NCBI GenBank assembly: GCA_030427705.1
Contig: JAUIBR010000011.1
Span: 62,001 to 126,000, forward strand
From: a bacterium
Lineage (GTDB): Bacteria; Myxococcota_A; Bradymonadia; Bradymonadales; Bradymonadaceae
Length of the DNA stretch: 64,000 bases
Direction of reading: 5' to 3'
This document shows, one piece after another, positions 19,547 through 27,711 of the stretch. The position numbers were made by a program, and so were the translations under genes. The notes under the pieces are model-generated. The model saw only the letters and a list, made by a program, of their open reading frames with translations, searched no databases and was not told the origin of the DNA. Each line of letters opens with the position of its first letter. The first letter of the stretch is position 1.

Positions 19547-20770
19547 ATGATACGTGCCGGAATTCTATTGCTGTTGCTCCTCGTCGTTGCATGTAGCGAC
19601 GACTCGAATTCAAACAACGTCGACGTCGCCACGATGGATATGGGCACGGACGTGGCGCCCGACACCAGCAACAACTCGACGCCGGACATGGTCGACATGT
19701 TTGTCCCACCTGACGAGTGCGAGGCCGCTCATGAAGCGGACTTGCCAGCACCTTCCGGCGACTTCTGTGTTGGGTTGACGACGATCATGGTGACGGACAC
19801 CTCACGGGCGAACACGGTCATCAACGACACGGAACGCGATATCGTCGTTCATTTCTATTACCCGACCCACACATCTGAGGGCGAGCCCGCTCGCCCATTC
19901 CTAGCGGAGTTTACGGATGTGTTTGGCGATGACGGCTTGGATCCTGACAACTTCGCTGGGAACGCCATTGTGGATGCGCCGTTGGCGCAGGGCGATATGA
20001 CCTTTCCAGTCTTGATCTTCATGCCGGGCTACACCGCCCCCGTGAGCGCGTTTTCGTCATGGCTCGAGGACTTGGCTTCCAACGGTTGGGTCGTGGTGGG
20101 GATCGAACACCCAGGTTTGTCGTTTGCGCGCTATCCGGACGGCACTACTCTGGCTGCCGACCGCCCAGCAGCCCCCGCGGTTTCGGAACTTTTGACGGAA
20201 CAATATCCAGAGGTTGTCGCTGACGCTCATTTTGTCAGGGGTCTTTTGAACAATGCCGAAACTATGCCATTTGACCCCGCTCGATTGGAGGCCGATGAGA
20301 TCGCGTACTTTGGTCAATCCTATGGCGGCGCAACGGCTGTTGGCGCGTGTGAGCTCGATTCCACGTGTGTTGCGTCTTTGAACGTCGACGGCCAGTTCTT
20401 CTTTGGAGAGCCGCGCATCTTCGACGTGCTCACAAAGCCGTGGGGCATCATCCTGTCTGAAGGGCGTTATCACGAACAGGATATGCCCGGTGACCAAACC
20501 TTGGTCGAGATGTTGACCACCACAACCGCCACGAAGTTCTATGCCGAGCTGCAGGGAAGCACCCACTTAGGGCTGTCTGACGTGGTCTTCCTGTACCAGG
20601 CCTCTAACGTGCCGTCGCCGGCTGGGCTTGGCCAACTCTTCCGTTTGGATTTGTACACGTCCGTCACGTCGATCATTCGCACGTTCTTTGATGTGCAGCG
20701 GCTAGGCCAAACCGATGTGACCGTTGAAGAGGTTGCCAGCGAGTTTGTGTTTGTGGACTACGGCGAGTAG
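19547..20770 (+). CDS. Alpha/beta-hydrolase lipoprotein (PAF-acetylhydrolase/chlorophyllase-like)
   Basis: A 407-aa predicted lipoprotein with lipobox 'LVVAC' near residue 17 and an Asn/Asp/Met-rich linker. The catalytic domain (about 70-400) has the alpha/beta-hydrolase signatures: the strand 'FPVLIFMPGY', a loop 'NGWVVVGIEHPG', and the nucleophile elbow 'GQSYGG' near residue 259, with Ser as nucleophile. A His in 'GSTHLGLSD' near residue 343 is the likely catalytic His. This pattern is closest to PAF-acetylhydrolase II and chlorophyllase-type esterases. It should act on an ester substrate outside the cytoplasm. CTAGCC repeats directly precede the start codon. Confidence 0.8.
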   Translation: MIRAGILLLLLLVVACSDDSNSNNVDVATMDMGTDVAPDTSNNSTPDMVDMFVPPDECEAAHEADLPAPSGDFCVGLTTIMVTDTSRANTVINDTERDIVVHFYYPTHTSEGEPARPFLAEFTDVFGDDGLDPDNFAGNAIVDAPLAQGDMTFPVLIFMPGYTAPVSAFSSWLEDLASNGWVVVGIEHPGLSFARYPDGTTLAADRPAAPAVSELLTEQYPEVVADAHFVRGLLNNAETMPFDPARLEADEIAYFGQSYGGATAVGACELDSTCVASLNVDGQFFFGEPRIFDVLTKPWGIILSEGRYHEQDMPGDQTLVEMLTTTTATKFYAELQGSTHLGLSDVVFLYQASNVPSPAGLGQLFRLDLYTSVTSIIRTFFDVQRLGQTDVTVEEVASEFVFVDYGE

Positions 20771-20860
20771 CCCCTAGTCCTTAACGTCCTGCCAAGATTT
20801 CCGCGCAATATTCACCTGCTCACCAAGCCCCGCGTAGAAGTTAAGGCAAGCCATGAGTCT

Positions 20861-21075
20861 CGATTTTCGAGTGATCGAGTGATCGAGTGATCGAGTTGTC
20901 GAGTTCTCGAGTCATCGAGTTATCGAGTTTTCGAGTTCCCGAGTTCCCGAGTTCTCGAGTTCTCGTGTTCTCGTGTTCTCGAGTTCTCGAGTTCTCGAGT
21001 TCTCGTGCTCTCGACTTATCGAGTTCTCGTGCTCTCGAGTTCTCGATTGGTAGCCCTAGCCTAGCCGCTAGCCCC
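20861..21075. repeat. TCGAGTTC octamer array and CTAGCC tract
   Basis: About 23 octamers from 20861 to 21047, starting with TCGAGTGA units and passing to TCGAGTTC, TCGTGTTC and TCGTGCTC variants. CTAGCC units follow and overlap the TAG stop of the leftward gene at 21068. It lies between two convergent genes and fills most of that 297-bp gap. Confidence 0.85.
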
Positions 21076-22069
21076 GACGCCGCACCAAACCAACGAGTCC
21101 AAGCAACAACAACAGTCCAAAGCCAGTGTCGGAGTCACCCGTAGTCGAACAGCTGGAGTCGCCTTTGTCGCCGCTACCGTTCCAATCGATTCCGTCGGGA
21201 CCGCCGACGTTGCTGGTTGCGCCGTAGCGAATCCAGTTGGGGTCTTCCGTGTTGTCCGGTGGTTCCGCGCACAAGGCGACGCGGTCTGGGAAGTCCGGTT
21301 CTTCGACCGTGTACTCGGGGAAGTCGTCAGCGGCGACGCAGTCCGAGGAGTCGACCAGCATGTTTCCGTCCAGATCGCGGATAACCGTCTGCACACAGAC
21401 GCCGGAGTCACTGGTGCGCCGCAGGCGGTTGTCCAGACTGACGGTCTCGTAGCCAAGGCGGCTGAACACGCGTGGTTCCTTGCCACCTTCGTTGCCTTCT
21501 TCGAACACAAAGGTGTCGATGATGACCGGCACTCGGCTCGCCGCAACTTCGGCGAGGACGCCGCGTCGGTACTCAAATCCACCGGCCCAGCAGGAGTAGC
21601 ACCCACCGCAGCTATCGAAGCAGCCGCCTTCTTCGGTCGCGCAACATGTGTGGTGGGTCTCCGCCTGGTGGATTTCGCCTGTCAAAGAGCGAATTTCGGC
21701 GGCTGGTGCTTCCTCGATGATTTCGACCGAGAAGAAATCAAGCCCGGTATCTCCCACGGGTTGGATGAACTGCACGTTGTAGGTGTTGCCGACGGTCAAC
21801 GGCTCATCCGGAGTGAACAGAAAGACTGTCGAGCCTTCTATCGCGGTCAGCTCGCCAGCAACTGTCTCCGTGACGCCGTCAGGTCGCACTTCAACCACCA
21901 CCGACTCCGGCGAGCCGACGTCTCCTGATAGGCTGAATGCGATCCGGTCCGGAGTCGCATAGGGCGATGCTCCAAGATTGATAATCAGGGGAGGGCTGCA
22001 CGCAAACACGGCAGCGGCAGTAAGAAAGGTCGTCAGAAAGAGCGATACAACCATCAATTTGCGATTCAT
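21068..22069 (-). CDS. Secreted MYXO-CTERM protein
   Basis: A 333-aa protein with a signal peptide (residues 1-24, ending 'AAAVFAC', also readable as a lipobox) and a C-terminal tail of Cys, Ser/Thr/Gly/Asp linker, 'FGLLLLLGLVGLV' helix and 'RRRG', which fits the MYXO-CTERM sorting signal. The middle contains a Cys-rich segment near residue 142-165 ('CCATEEGGCFDSCGGCYSCW'). Beta-sandwich-like sequence lies before it. Probably delivered to the outer surface; function unknown. The ATG at 22069 is preceded by AGGAGAAC. Confidence 0.8.
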   Translation of the reverse strand: MNRKLMVVSLFLTTFLTAAAVFACSPPLIINLGASPYATPDRIAFSLSGDVGSPESVVVEVRPDGVTETVAGELTAIEGSTVFLFTPDEPLTVGNTYNVQFIQPVGDTGLDFFSVEIIEEAPAAEIRSLTGEIHQAETHHTCCATEEGGCFDSCGGCYSCWAGGFEYRRGVLAEVAASRVPVIIDTFVFEEGNEGGKEPRVFSRLGYETVSLDNRLRRTSDSGVCVQTVIRDLDGNMLVDSSDCVAADDFPEYTVEEPDFPDRVALCAEPPDNTEDPNWIRYGATSNVGGPDGIDWNGSGDKGDSSCSTTGDSDTGFGLLLLLGLVGLVRRRG

Positions 22070-22241
22070 TTTGTTCTCCTATTTTCAACTTCAGGATACC
22101 TACAATTCAAAGTCCATGCCCGTTTTTGGCGATCGGTCCCAAGCGCCGAATCTACGGGCGCAAGCGCGCGTTATCGGTTTTGCGAACCTCAGAGAACCAC
22201 GACACCTACGTCATGTGAATTGGTCGATCCTTCAGATTTTT

Positions 22242-22354
22242 GAGGCTCGCGGCTCGCGGCTCGCGGCTCGCGGCTCGCGGCTCGGGGGCTAGAGGGCTCG
22301 GGGCTAGCGGCTCGGGGGCTTGGGGGCTAGAGGGCTCGGGGCTAGCGGCTAGGG
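22242..22354. repeat. CGGCTCG / GGGCTAG repeat tract
   Basis: Six perfect CGGCTCG heptamers (22246-22286) pass into mixed GGGGGCTAGAGGGCTCGGGGCTAGCGG units to 22354. It is a different unit from the octamer arrays but shares the GCTAG core with the CTAGCC tracts. It lies upstream of the RCC1-like gene and the frame through it gives only low-complexity ARGSRL peptide. Confidence 0.8.
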
Positions 22355-22401
22355 TCGTCGGGTGGATATACTCGACTTCTCAGACTGATGACGTTGGAAG
22401 A

Positions 22402-23613
22402 ATGATGAAGCGTGTGATTTTGGCGATGTGGATTGGATTGTGCGCCTGCGGTGGGCCGCAGACGCCGGTTGAGACCGTTGTCGGCGGGGAGCAATCAGCG
22501 CCAGAACCTATGGCGCCGGAACATGCGGTTGAGGCGATATGGATGGGGCCAACCGCGACATGCATCAAACGGGACGGCAAGATTCATTGCTCGGGCACCA
22601 ATAGCTCCGCCAAGTTTCACACGTCCGCGCGAAGCACAGAAACAATGACGGAAAGCGACATATTTACGCAAGAAATTATCGACATGTCTGTGTCATCGAG
22701 TAGTGCATGCGCTCTGCATCCCGGCGGAACGGTGCAATGTGCGGGGTCCATTTTGTGGGGCAGACGTGGCGATGGATGCCGATTTGGGAACAACGCGGAG
22801 GTCATCTGCAACGACCAAACGGTCGATCGAACCGAGTTGAAGCCAATCAGCCGAGTGACGCCACTGCCACTGACCCAACAGATCGAAGGTAGCGTCGATG
22901 CGACCTGTGCGTTGACCCAAGACGGCGAAGTCTTTTGTTGGGGCTCGAACATTGACGGTGAGTTGGGCGTGGAGGGCCAGGATTTCTCGACCCGACCATT
23001 GAAGATCGCGGTTCCCAAGGCCCGGCGTCTGTATGCCGGTCACCATCATTTCTGTGCGCTGTCCCTATCCAACCAGGTCTGGTGTTGGGGGACCCACCGC
23101 ATCGACGAGGCTGACAACCCTTACGAGCGTGCGGTGCTGCCAAAGCAATTCACATCCATCGGCGAGCCCAAATCCGCGGACGATGTCATCGTCACTAGCA
23201 GCGGCGTCTGTGTCACAAGCGGCCAGTTGACGCGATGTGTTGGCGAATTCGCGCTCGACGAAACCCCGCCTGTCGTGACTGAGAATCCACTCGTGTTTAA
23301 AGGCGTGTCGGACATCGTCACCGGTATGGACCACACTTGCGTGCTGTCCAATTCCGGGGCGGCTTCATGTTACTCAAGCTGGCCGCACTTGGCCGGAATT
23401 CCGACCAACGACGCCAACTTTGGCAGCCAATGGCGCGAGGTCGTCTTGCCCTACAAAACCCGGGTCGCCCGACTTGTTGCCCAACGATACGGCACGTGTG
23501 CCGTCTCTGAATTGGGCGAGGTTGCGTGTTGGGGCGCTCGAGCAGAGGTGTTTGGAATCCCGCCAGTCGACGATGAAGGCACGGTGCCTGCGCCGACGCT
23601 CATGATGGACTAG
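22402..23613 (+). CDS. RCC1-repeat-like lipoprotein
   Basis: A 403-aa predicted lipoprotein with signal peptide ending 'GLCAC' at about residue 15-17. An open frame reaches back to 22240 but that part is repeat DNA, so the ATG-ATG at 22402 is chosen. At least four RCC1-like units are visible: 'CALTQDGEVFCWGSNIDGELG', 'CALSLSNQVWCWG', 'CVLSNSGAASCY' and 'CAVSELGEVACWG', each with paired Cys that probably form disulfides. A beta-propeller on the outer face is likely. The TAG stop is the first base set of a GGCTAGCGG repeat tract. Confidence 0.8.
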   Translation: MMKRVILAMWIGLCACGGPQTPVETVVGGEQSAPEPMAPEHAVEAIWMGPTATCIKRDGKIHCSGTNSSAKFHTSARSTETMTESDIFTQEIIDMSVSSSSACALHPGGTVQCAGSILWGRRGDGCRFGNNAEVICNDQTVDRTELKPISRVTPLPLTQQIEGSVDATCALTQDGEVFCWGSNIDGELGVEGQDFSTRPLKIAVPKARRLYAGHHHFCALSLSNQVWCWGTHRIDEADNPYERAVLPKQFTSIGEPKSADDVIVTSSGVCVTSGQLTRCVGEFALDETPPVVTENPLVFKGVSDIVTGMDHTCVLSNSGAASCYSSWPHLAGIPTNDANFGSQWREVVLPYKTRVARLVAQRYGTCAVSELGEVACWGARAEVFGIPPVDDEGTVPAPTLMMD

Positions 23614-24002
23614 GCTAGCGGCTTGGGGGCTCGGGGCTCGGGGCTAGCGGCTAGCGGGCTAGCGGAAAAAGTCGGGAATCGGAACTCGCGAATCGCAAAT
23701 CGCGAATCGAAACTCGAAAGTCGTAAATCGCAAATCGCAAATCGCAAGTCGCAAATCGCAAGTCGGAAGCAAACAAAGAAATCCTCCGTGGAACCCTCCC
23801 CAAACAAGCCTCCGTGCTCTCTGTGGCCAACCAGCCCAACCGACAGAAACCACCCAACCGTCACGCGCAAAAGCGCCCACCCAATTAGCAAACCATCAAG
23901 AACCAAGAACCAAAGACAGACGACCAAGAACTAAGCTCACCCAAGTTGACAAACCACCTCCCCAAGAACCAAGAACCAAGAACCGAAAACCAAGAACCAA
24001 CC
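23614..24002. repeat. Composite intergenic repeat region (GCTAGCGG, AATCGCAA, CCAAGAA)
   Basis: This 389-bp gap holds three repeat types in sequence: GCTAGCGG-like units (23613-23665), a tract of AATCGCAA/AATCGCGA units (about 23676-23767), and CCAAGAA units (23898-24002). Between them, 23770-23897 is unique sequence with no convincing gene. The last tract runs up to the TTG that starts the next gene. Confidence 0.8.
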
Positions 24003-25106
24003 TTGTACGAACCCGAATTCTCAAATTACCCCTGGGCCGCAGAACTCGCCGCCGCAGCTTCCACCGGCCCTCAACAGGCAAAGCGTTTCGCCAAGTCTGT
24101 CCGTGGTTCGTTGGATGACGACGATGCGGACGCGATTGGGGCCGAGCTGATGCAACTCTTCACGGAGCCCGAGCCGTCCGATTTGTTGGGTGCGCTGGCG
24201 AGTACGGCTCCAGTGTTTGCGGGGCCTCAGACAGTGGGTCTGGCGGGTGAGTTGTTGCGCAACACAGATGACGAGAATCAGATTGAGCTGGCGTTTGAGG
24301 TCCTGCAGAACAACCAGCTCGCGCCGTCCGCGATCCAGCAGTTGGTTTGTTCGCGAGAAGCCACCAACCCCGACGTCCGCCGCCGCGCTGCTTCCATGTT
24401 CAAGTTTGGCCGGCTCGCCGTACGCCAATTGTCGGTGGCGGCATGGGCTGACGTTGATGCGGACGTGCTGCAACGCTACTTCGCCTACGCGCTCGAAATC
24501 GCGATGTTGGAGGGCGTGCGCTATCGCGCCGAAGACCTGGAAGCCGCGTGCAAAAGCCCGGCATCCGAGACACTTCGACGGGTCGTCTGGGCCGAGTATC
24601 AGGGCACAAAACCCACGCACATGTTTATCATCGACACGGAAGACAGCGGTTTCTTGGACGCCGATGCGGAGCCTATCTCGCTAGACCCTACCGGCACCGT
24701 GGGCGTTGTTCACCCCAGCGAGATGTCGCAGGACCAGCACGAAAGCTGGGGCGAGTTGATGGCGGATTTTGAGATTATCGGGTTGTTCTCGCAGCTGGAT
24801 CGAGTGCGCGAATCTGCGCAAGATAATCTGCCGTTTGATGACATTAAATGTCTGGTGCCGTCCGAATCCCTCCACGCATTTTTGCTGAGTCAAGGTTGGG
24901 CCCAAACGCGATTTGGGCTCTACGAACTGCCGCTTCGCGGCGCGATGCTGCAGCTCCATACCTACTACGTCGACGAACAAACGACTCGCCTGGAACAGCT
25001 TCGATTGAACCGACCGAAGTTCAAACGTCAGAGCACCGACGACGACGTCATCTATAGTGAAGCCGTTGCCGCGGGTGAAGCGTTGCTGTCACGATTTCAC
25101 CGCTAA
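24003..25106 (+). CDS. Hypothetical protein, HEAT-like helical
   Basis: A 367-aa protein if it begins at TTG 24003. The frame is open to TTG 23946, but the extra 19 residues ('KNQEPRTENQEP') are encoded by the CCAAGAA repeat and are unlikely to be native. The N-terminal two thirds are rich in Ala/Leu helices with HEAT-like character; the C-terminal part is mixed alpha/beta. No signal peptide or catalytic motif is seen. The start has no clear ribosome-binding site, which the repeat may have displaced. Function unknown. Confidence 0.6.
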   Translation: MYEPEFSNYPWAAELAAAASTGPQQAKRFAKSVRGSLDDDDADAIGAELMQLFTEPEPSDLLGALASTAPVFAGPQTVGLAGELLRNTDDENQIELAFEVLQNNQLAPSAIQQLVCSREATNPDVRRRAASMFKFGRLAVRQLSVAAWADVDADVLQRYFAYALEIAMLEGVRYRAEDLEAACKSPASETLRRVVWAEYQGTKPTHMFIIDTEDSGFLDADAEPISLDPTGTVGVVHPSEMSQDQHESWGELMADFEIIGLFSQLDRVRESAQDNLPFDDIKCLVPSESLHAFLLSQGWAQTRFGLYELPLRGAMLQLHTYYVDEQTTRLEQLRLNRPKFKRQSTDDDVIYSEAVAAGEALLSRFHR

Positions 25107-25153
25107 CCCGAGTCCTAAGGGTCATCGTCGGCCTGTTGTTTGGTTGCGAGAAT

Positions 25154-25642
25154 CTACGTCGCCCAATCCGAAGCAATATCTGCCTCGTTCCAATCCATGG
25201 CCTCGGCAATCTTGCGAAGCGTCGTTCTTCTTGGGCGCGAGGCAGTGTTGAAGAATCTGGAAAGCGAAGGTGAGGCCATACCAGTCCTCTCGGAAAGCTC
25301 CTTGAGAGAAACCCCCTCTGCTTCGAGTTGCGCTCTCATTCTGTCCTTCAGCTCCATAACATCTTTAATGACTTGCAGTGTTACGTCTTCACTGATGGAC
25401 CTTTTGGCTTTCTCACTATCTTCGCTTCTGGCGTCCAGATACTCCTGAATATCTGCGAGCACTTCTGCTTGGTCCTCTGGGTGGTCCGCAAACTCATCCC
25501 AGAGTTGAAGCTGCAAAAACACTGCCTTGCTCGTCATCGCTGCTTTCAATGCTGCAATGACGAAAGGAAGCGGCGCATTGTCATCCTTCATCATTCGGGC
25601 ACCTATTTCCCGAATAATTAACTCCCGCGTCTTGGCTTGCAT
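25154..25642 (-). CDS. HTH antitoxin-like protein
   Basis: A 162-aa protein with a C-terminal XRE-type helix-turn-helix at about residues 105-155 ('VSLKELSERTGMASPSLSRF'). The N-terminal 100 residues are helical with no known fold. It follows the toxin-like gene on the same strand after 33 nt. The order toxin first, HTH antitoxin second is that of HigBA-type modules. It would neutralise the upstream product and repress the pair. The N-terminal extension is longer than in typical HigA. Confidence 0.65.
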   Translation of the reverse strand: MQAKTRELIIREIGARMMKDDNAPLPFVIAALKAAMTSKAVFLQLQLWDEFADHPEDQAEVLADIQEYLDARSEDSEKAKRSISEDVTLQVIKDVMELKDRMRAQLEAEGVSLKELSERTGMASPSLSRFFNTASRPRRTTLRKIAEAMDWNEADIASDWAT

Positions 25643-25675
25643 CTGTCTACTCCGTTGTATCGCTTTCTCTATCGC

Positions 25676-26083
25676 TTACTTTGTTATTCTCCCCTCTTCA
25701 TTTGCTTTACCCTCTTCAATGAGTTCGATGTGATCCAGCATCTGGACCATCATTCGCCGATCAACCCGGTCGTTGGACTTCACGTACCCTTTGCATAAAT
25801 ACACTTCCCCATCGTGAACATAGCAAAGAAGCCGAAGTTGAACTCGACCACTTCCAAAGTTGTGCCATTTCATCTTGTAGGCGCTTGAAACAGACCCGCC
25901 TGCGGTGACTGGGCCCCAGAAGTTTGCTGTTGAGAACTTGGGGCTCTCGCCTGGCTCCTTGTAGTCCAAAAGCAGTTCAACATCTGGGCGAATCACAGTT
26001 TTGTACAACTGCGGGGTAATGATGTTTTGGTGTTTAAGCTGCAGATAAGTGTCAAGGGCCCACTCAGTGATGATAACTTCCAT
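25676..26083 (-). CDS. HigB/RelE-like toxin candidate
   Basis: 135 aa from ATG 26083, which follows GGTGAG; an upstream in-frame start at 26155 would run through the probable operator. The pattern of a short helical N-terminus followed by a strand-rich C-terminal part ('GRVQLRLLCYVHDGEVYLCKGY', 'KSNDR') recalls RelE/HigB mRNA interferases, where the last strands carry a Lys/Arg-rich site. Similarity is weak, and the call leans on the gene order with the HTH gene. It would degrade translated mRNA if active. Confidence 0.55.
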   Translation of the reverse strand: MEVIITEWALDTYLQLKHQNIITPQLYKTVIRPDVELLLDYKEPGESPKFSTANFWGPVTAGGSVSSAYKMKWHNFGSGRVQLRLLCYVHDGEVYLCKGYVKSNDRVDRRMMVQMLDHIELIEEGKANEEGRITK

Positions 26084-26101
26084 TGTTTGCTCACCTAATT
26101 G

Positions 26102-26119
26102 AGTTACGAACAAGTAACT
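26102..26119. promoter_or_regulatory. Candidate operator of the toxin-antitoxin pair
   Basis: AGTTAC-GAACAA-GTAACT is a perfect 6-bp inverted repeat with a 6-bp spacer, 19 bp upstream of the ATG at 26083. Its place fits an autoregulatory site for the HTH protein. Confidence 0.45.
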
Positions 26120-26255
26120 AGTAGTGAGAGTGCTAACAAGAAGAAGATAACTCAATTAACATTGAAGTCAACATGTTTGTGTTATCTGTGTTATCTGCCG
26201 AGATGTGTCAAAGCCACCGAAGACCCGACCCGCTGGCCCGCGTAAACGACTCCCG

Positions 26256-26465
26256 TCAGAATCGGCGCCCTGGCACGATACCGCGGTCGAGAAGCTTGAA
26301 CCTGACACTCTCCGCCCAATCCTCATACCCATCGGCTTTGGCTTGGTCTAAGACTTCCCAAAGCGTCTCGCGATCGCCCTGCTTCCAGGCCTCGAGATAG
26401 CGATCGGCGTATGGAGGCATGTCATAATATGACACCTTTTGACTGAGTTCTTTGAGCAGCGCCAA
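26256..26465 (-). CDS. Small hypothetical protein
   Basis: A 69-aa hydrophilic, helical protein (TTG start at 26465; a later in-frame ATG would leave about 54 residues beginning 'MPPYADRYLEAWKQGDRETL'). The composition looks like real coding sequence: aromatic and acidic residues are spread in an amphipathic pattern. No family recognised. It stands alone between the toxin-antitoxin pair and the Hint-domain gene. Confidence 0.4.
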   Translation of the reverse strand: MALLKELSQKVSYYDMPPYADRYLEAWKQGDRETLWEVLDQAKADGYEDWAESVRFKLLDRGIVPGRRF

Positions 26466-26674
26466 TCCACACGGCGAGCATGAAGCCGGCTGCCGGAACG
26501 CTCGTGAGCGCGTGAACTAATTTGATTTTGGGCATGACATGCTCCGCAGAACACGCAAGTGTAACACTTCATCCCGGCGACAGCATACGGATTACTCTCA
26601 TCCGCTAGCCCCCGTTAGCCCACAAGCCTCGACACACGACCAGTGGTCTGCCAAGATTCGAATACGGAGAAAAC

Positions 26675-27676
26675 ATGCTATTCGAAAAGAAAGACCAGAC
26701 GTCTCGCAAAGTTATCGCTGGTGGCATCTTGGGCGTTGGTGTCTTGGCCTTCGCGTTTCTCCACGAGCCAGAACCGCTGCCAAAACCCGATTGCGTTGCG
26801 AAAGGAACACGCGTCAACACGCCCGATGGTATTCGCCGCATCGAAGACCTGGTTGTTGGTGACTCGGTCTTCAGTATCGACCCGGCCACGGGACTCTTGG
26901 TGCCTACCAAGGTTGTGGCAATCCGCTCGGGCTATCGTAGGGTAGGGGCTATCCATGTCGGAAACCGGCAGCTTTTGTTGACTCGGGATCATCCAGTTTT
27001 TGACCCCGTAACGCGTGACTACCACGCCGCTGAAACGTGGTTTGATGCTGGGTCCCACGGGTTGTTGATGTTTGAAGGTGGCGCTCGACAAATGCGCATG
27101 GATTCGGCCTATCAACCGGATTCGTGGATGCAGGTATTCGACATTACGGTCGAGTCTGAGCTCCACAACTTCATCGCGGAAGGTATCGTTGTTCACAACA
27201 AGTCTTTTTCCGATCCGCCTGTTATCGCGTTTTTGCCCGCGGATGTTCGCTGTGATGGTGCAGATGACTGCGTGAACAAGGCTGTTGAGCAGTACAAAAA
27301 GGGCATTGTGTTAGTCGACAAACCGGATGCGCCGTTTGACCAACGTAGCGAGGGCTTTGTTCACCTGAAACGCGCAGAGTTCTTCGCCAAAAAGGCCGCC
27401 GAATCTGGGTCCTCAGCTGGCCTATCGGACTTGGAGCCGCGCGTGCACGCGTTGCAGATAGAGTTTGATAACGACTTCAAGGCGCGCCGTGTGGTGATTC
27501 ATCGTCTGAAACAACGAAAGAAGTACGACGAAATGGCGTTGGAGCTTCAGAAGATTGAGGCGGACTATCCGTACAAGGGCTCTCGCGAGCGTCAGTTTGC
27601 AGAGGGCCAAGAAATCTGGCTCAAAGAGAACGGACTCTTGAAGGTTGAATCTACCAACGACAACTCAGCCCCCTAG
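26675..27676 (+). CDS. Membrane-anchored Hint (intein-like) domain protein
   Basis: A 333-aa protein: a transmembrane anchor at about 13-31, then a Hint domain at about 42-175, then a helical domain at about 185-330 related to the proteins at 9870 and 34700. The Hint domain has the expected blocks: an N-terminal Cys in 'DCVAKGTRVNTPDG', 'IEDLVVGDSVFS', a block-B-type 'TRDHPVF' (T-x-x-H), and the C-terminal 'GIVVHNKS' with His-Asn. The residue after Asn is Lys, not Cys/Ser/Thr, so protein splicing is unlikely; N- or C-terminal cleavage as in bacterial intein-like domains is plausible. This could release the helical domain from the membrane anchor. Confidence 0.75.
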   Translation: MLFEKKDQTSRKVIAGGILGVGVLAFAFLHEPEPLPKPDCVAKGTRVNTPDGIRRIEDLVVGDSVFSIDPATGLLVPTKVVAIRSGYRRVGAIHVGNRQLLLTRDHPVFDPVTRDYHAAETWFDAGSHGLLMFEGGARQMRMDSAYQPDSWMQVFDITVESELHNFIAEGIVVHNKSFSDPPVIAFLPADVRCDGADDCVNKAVEQYKKGIVLVDKPDAPFDQRSEGFVHLKRAEFFAKKAAESGSSAGLSDLEPRVHALQIEFDNDFKARRVVIHRLKQRKKYDEMALELQKIEADYPYKGSRERQFAEGQEIWLKENGLLKVESTNDNSAP

Positions 27677-27707
27677 CCACTAGCCCCCTGGCCGCGAGCC
27701 CCTAGCC
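27672..27707. repeat. CTAGCC tract at stop codon
   Basis: CCCTAGCCACTAGCCCCCTGGCCGCGAGCCCCTAGCC-type units begin exactly at the TAG stop of the Hint gene and end just before the ATG at 27712. No other ribosome-binding site is visible in the gap. Confidence 0.7.
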
Positions 27708-27711
27708 GACA

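Noticed and set aside
26675-27200. Functional splicing intein
   Set aside because: The residue after the terminal Asn is Lys, not a nucleophile, and there is no host protein split by the domain.
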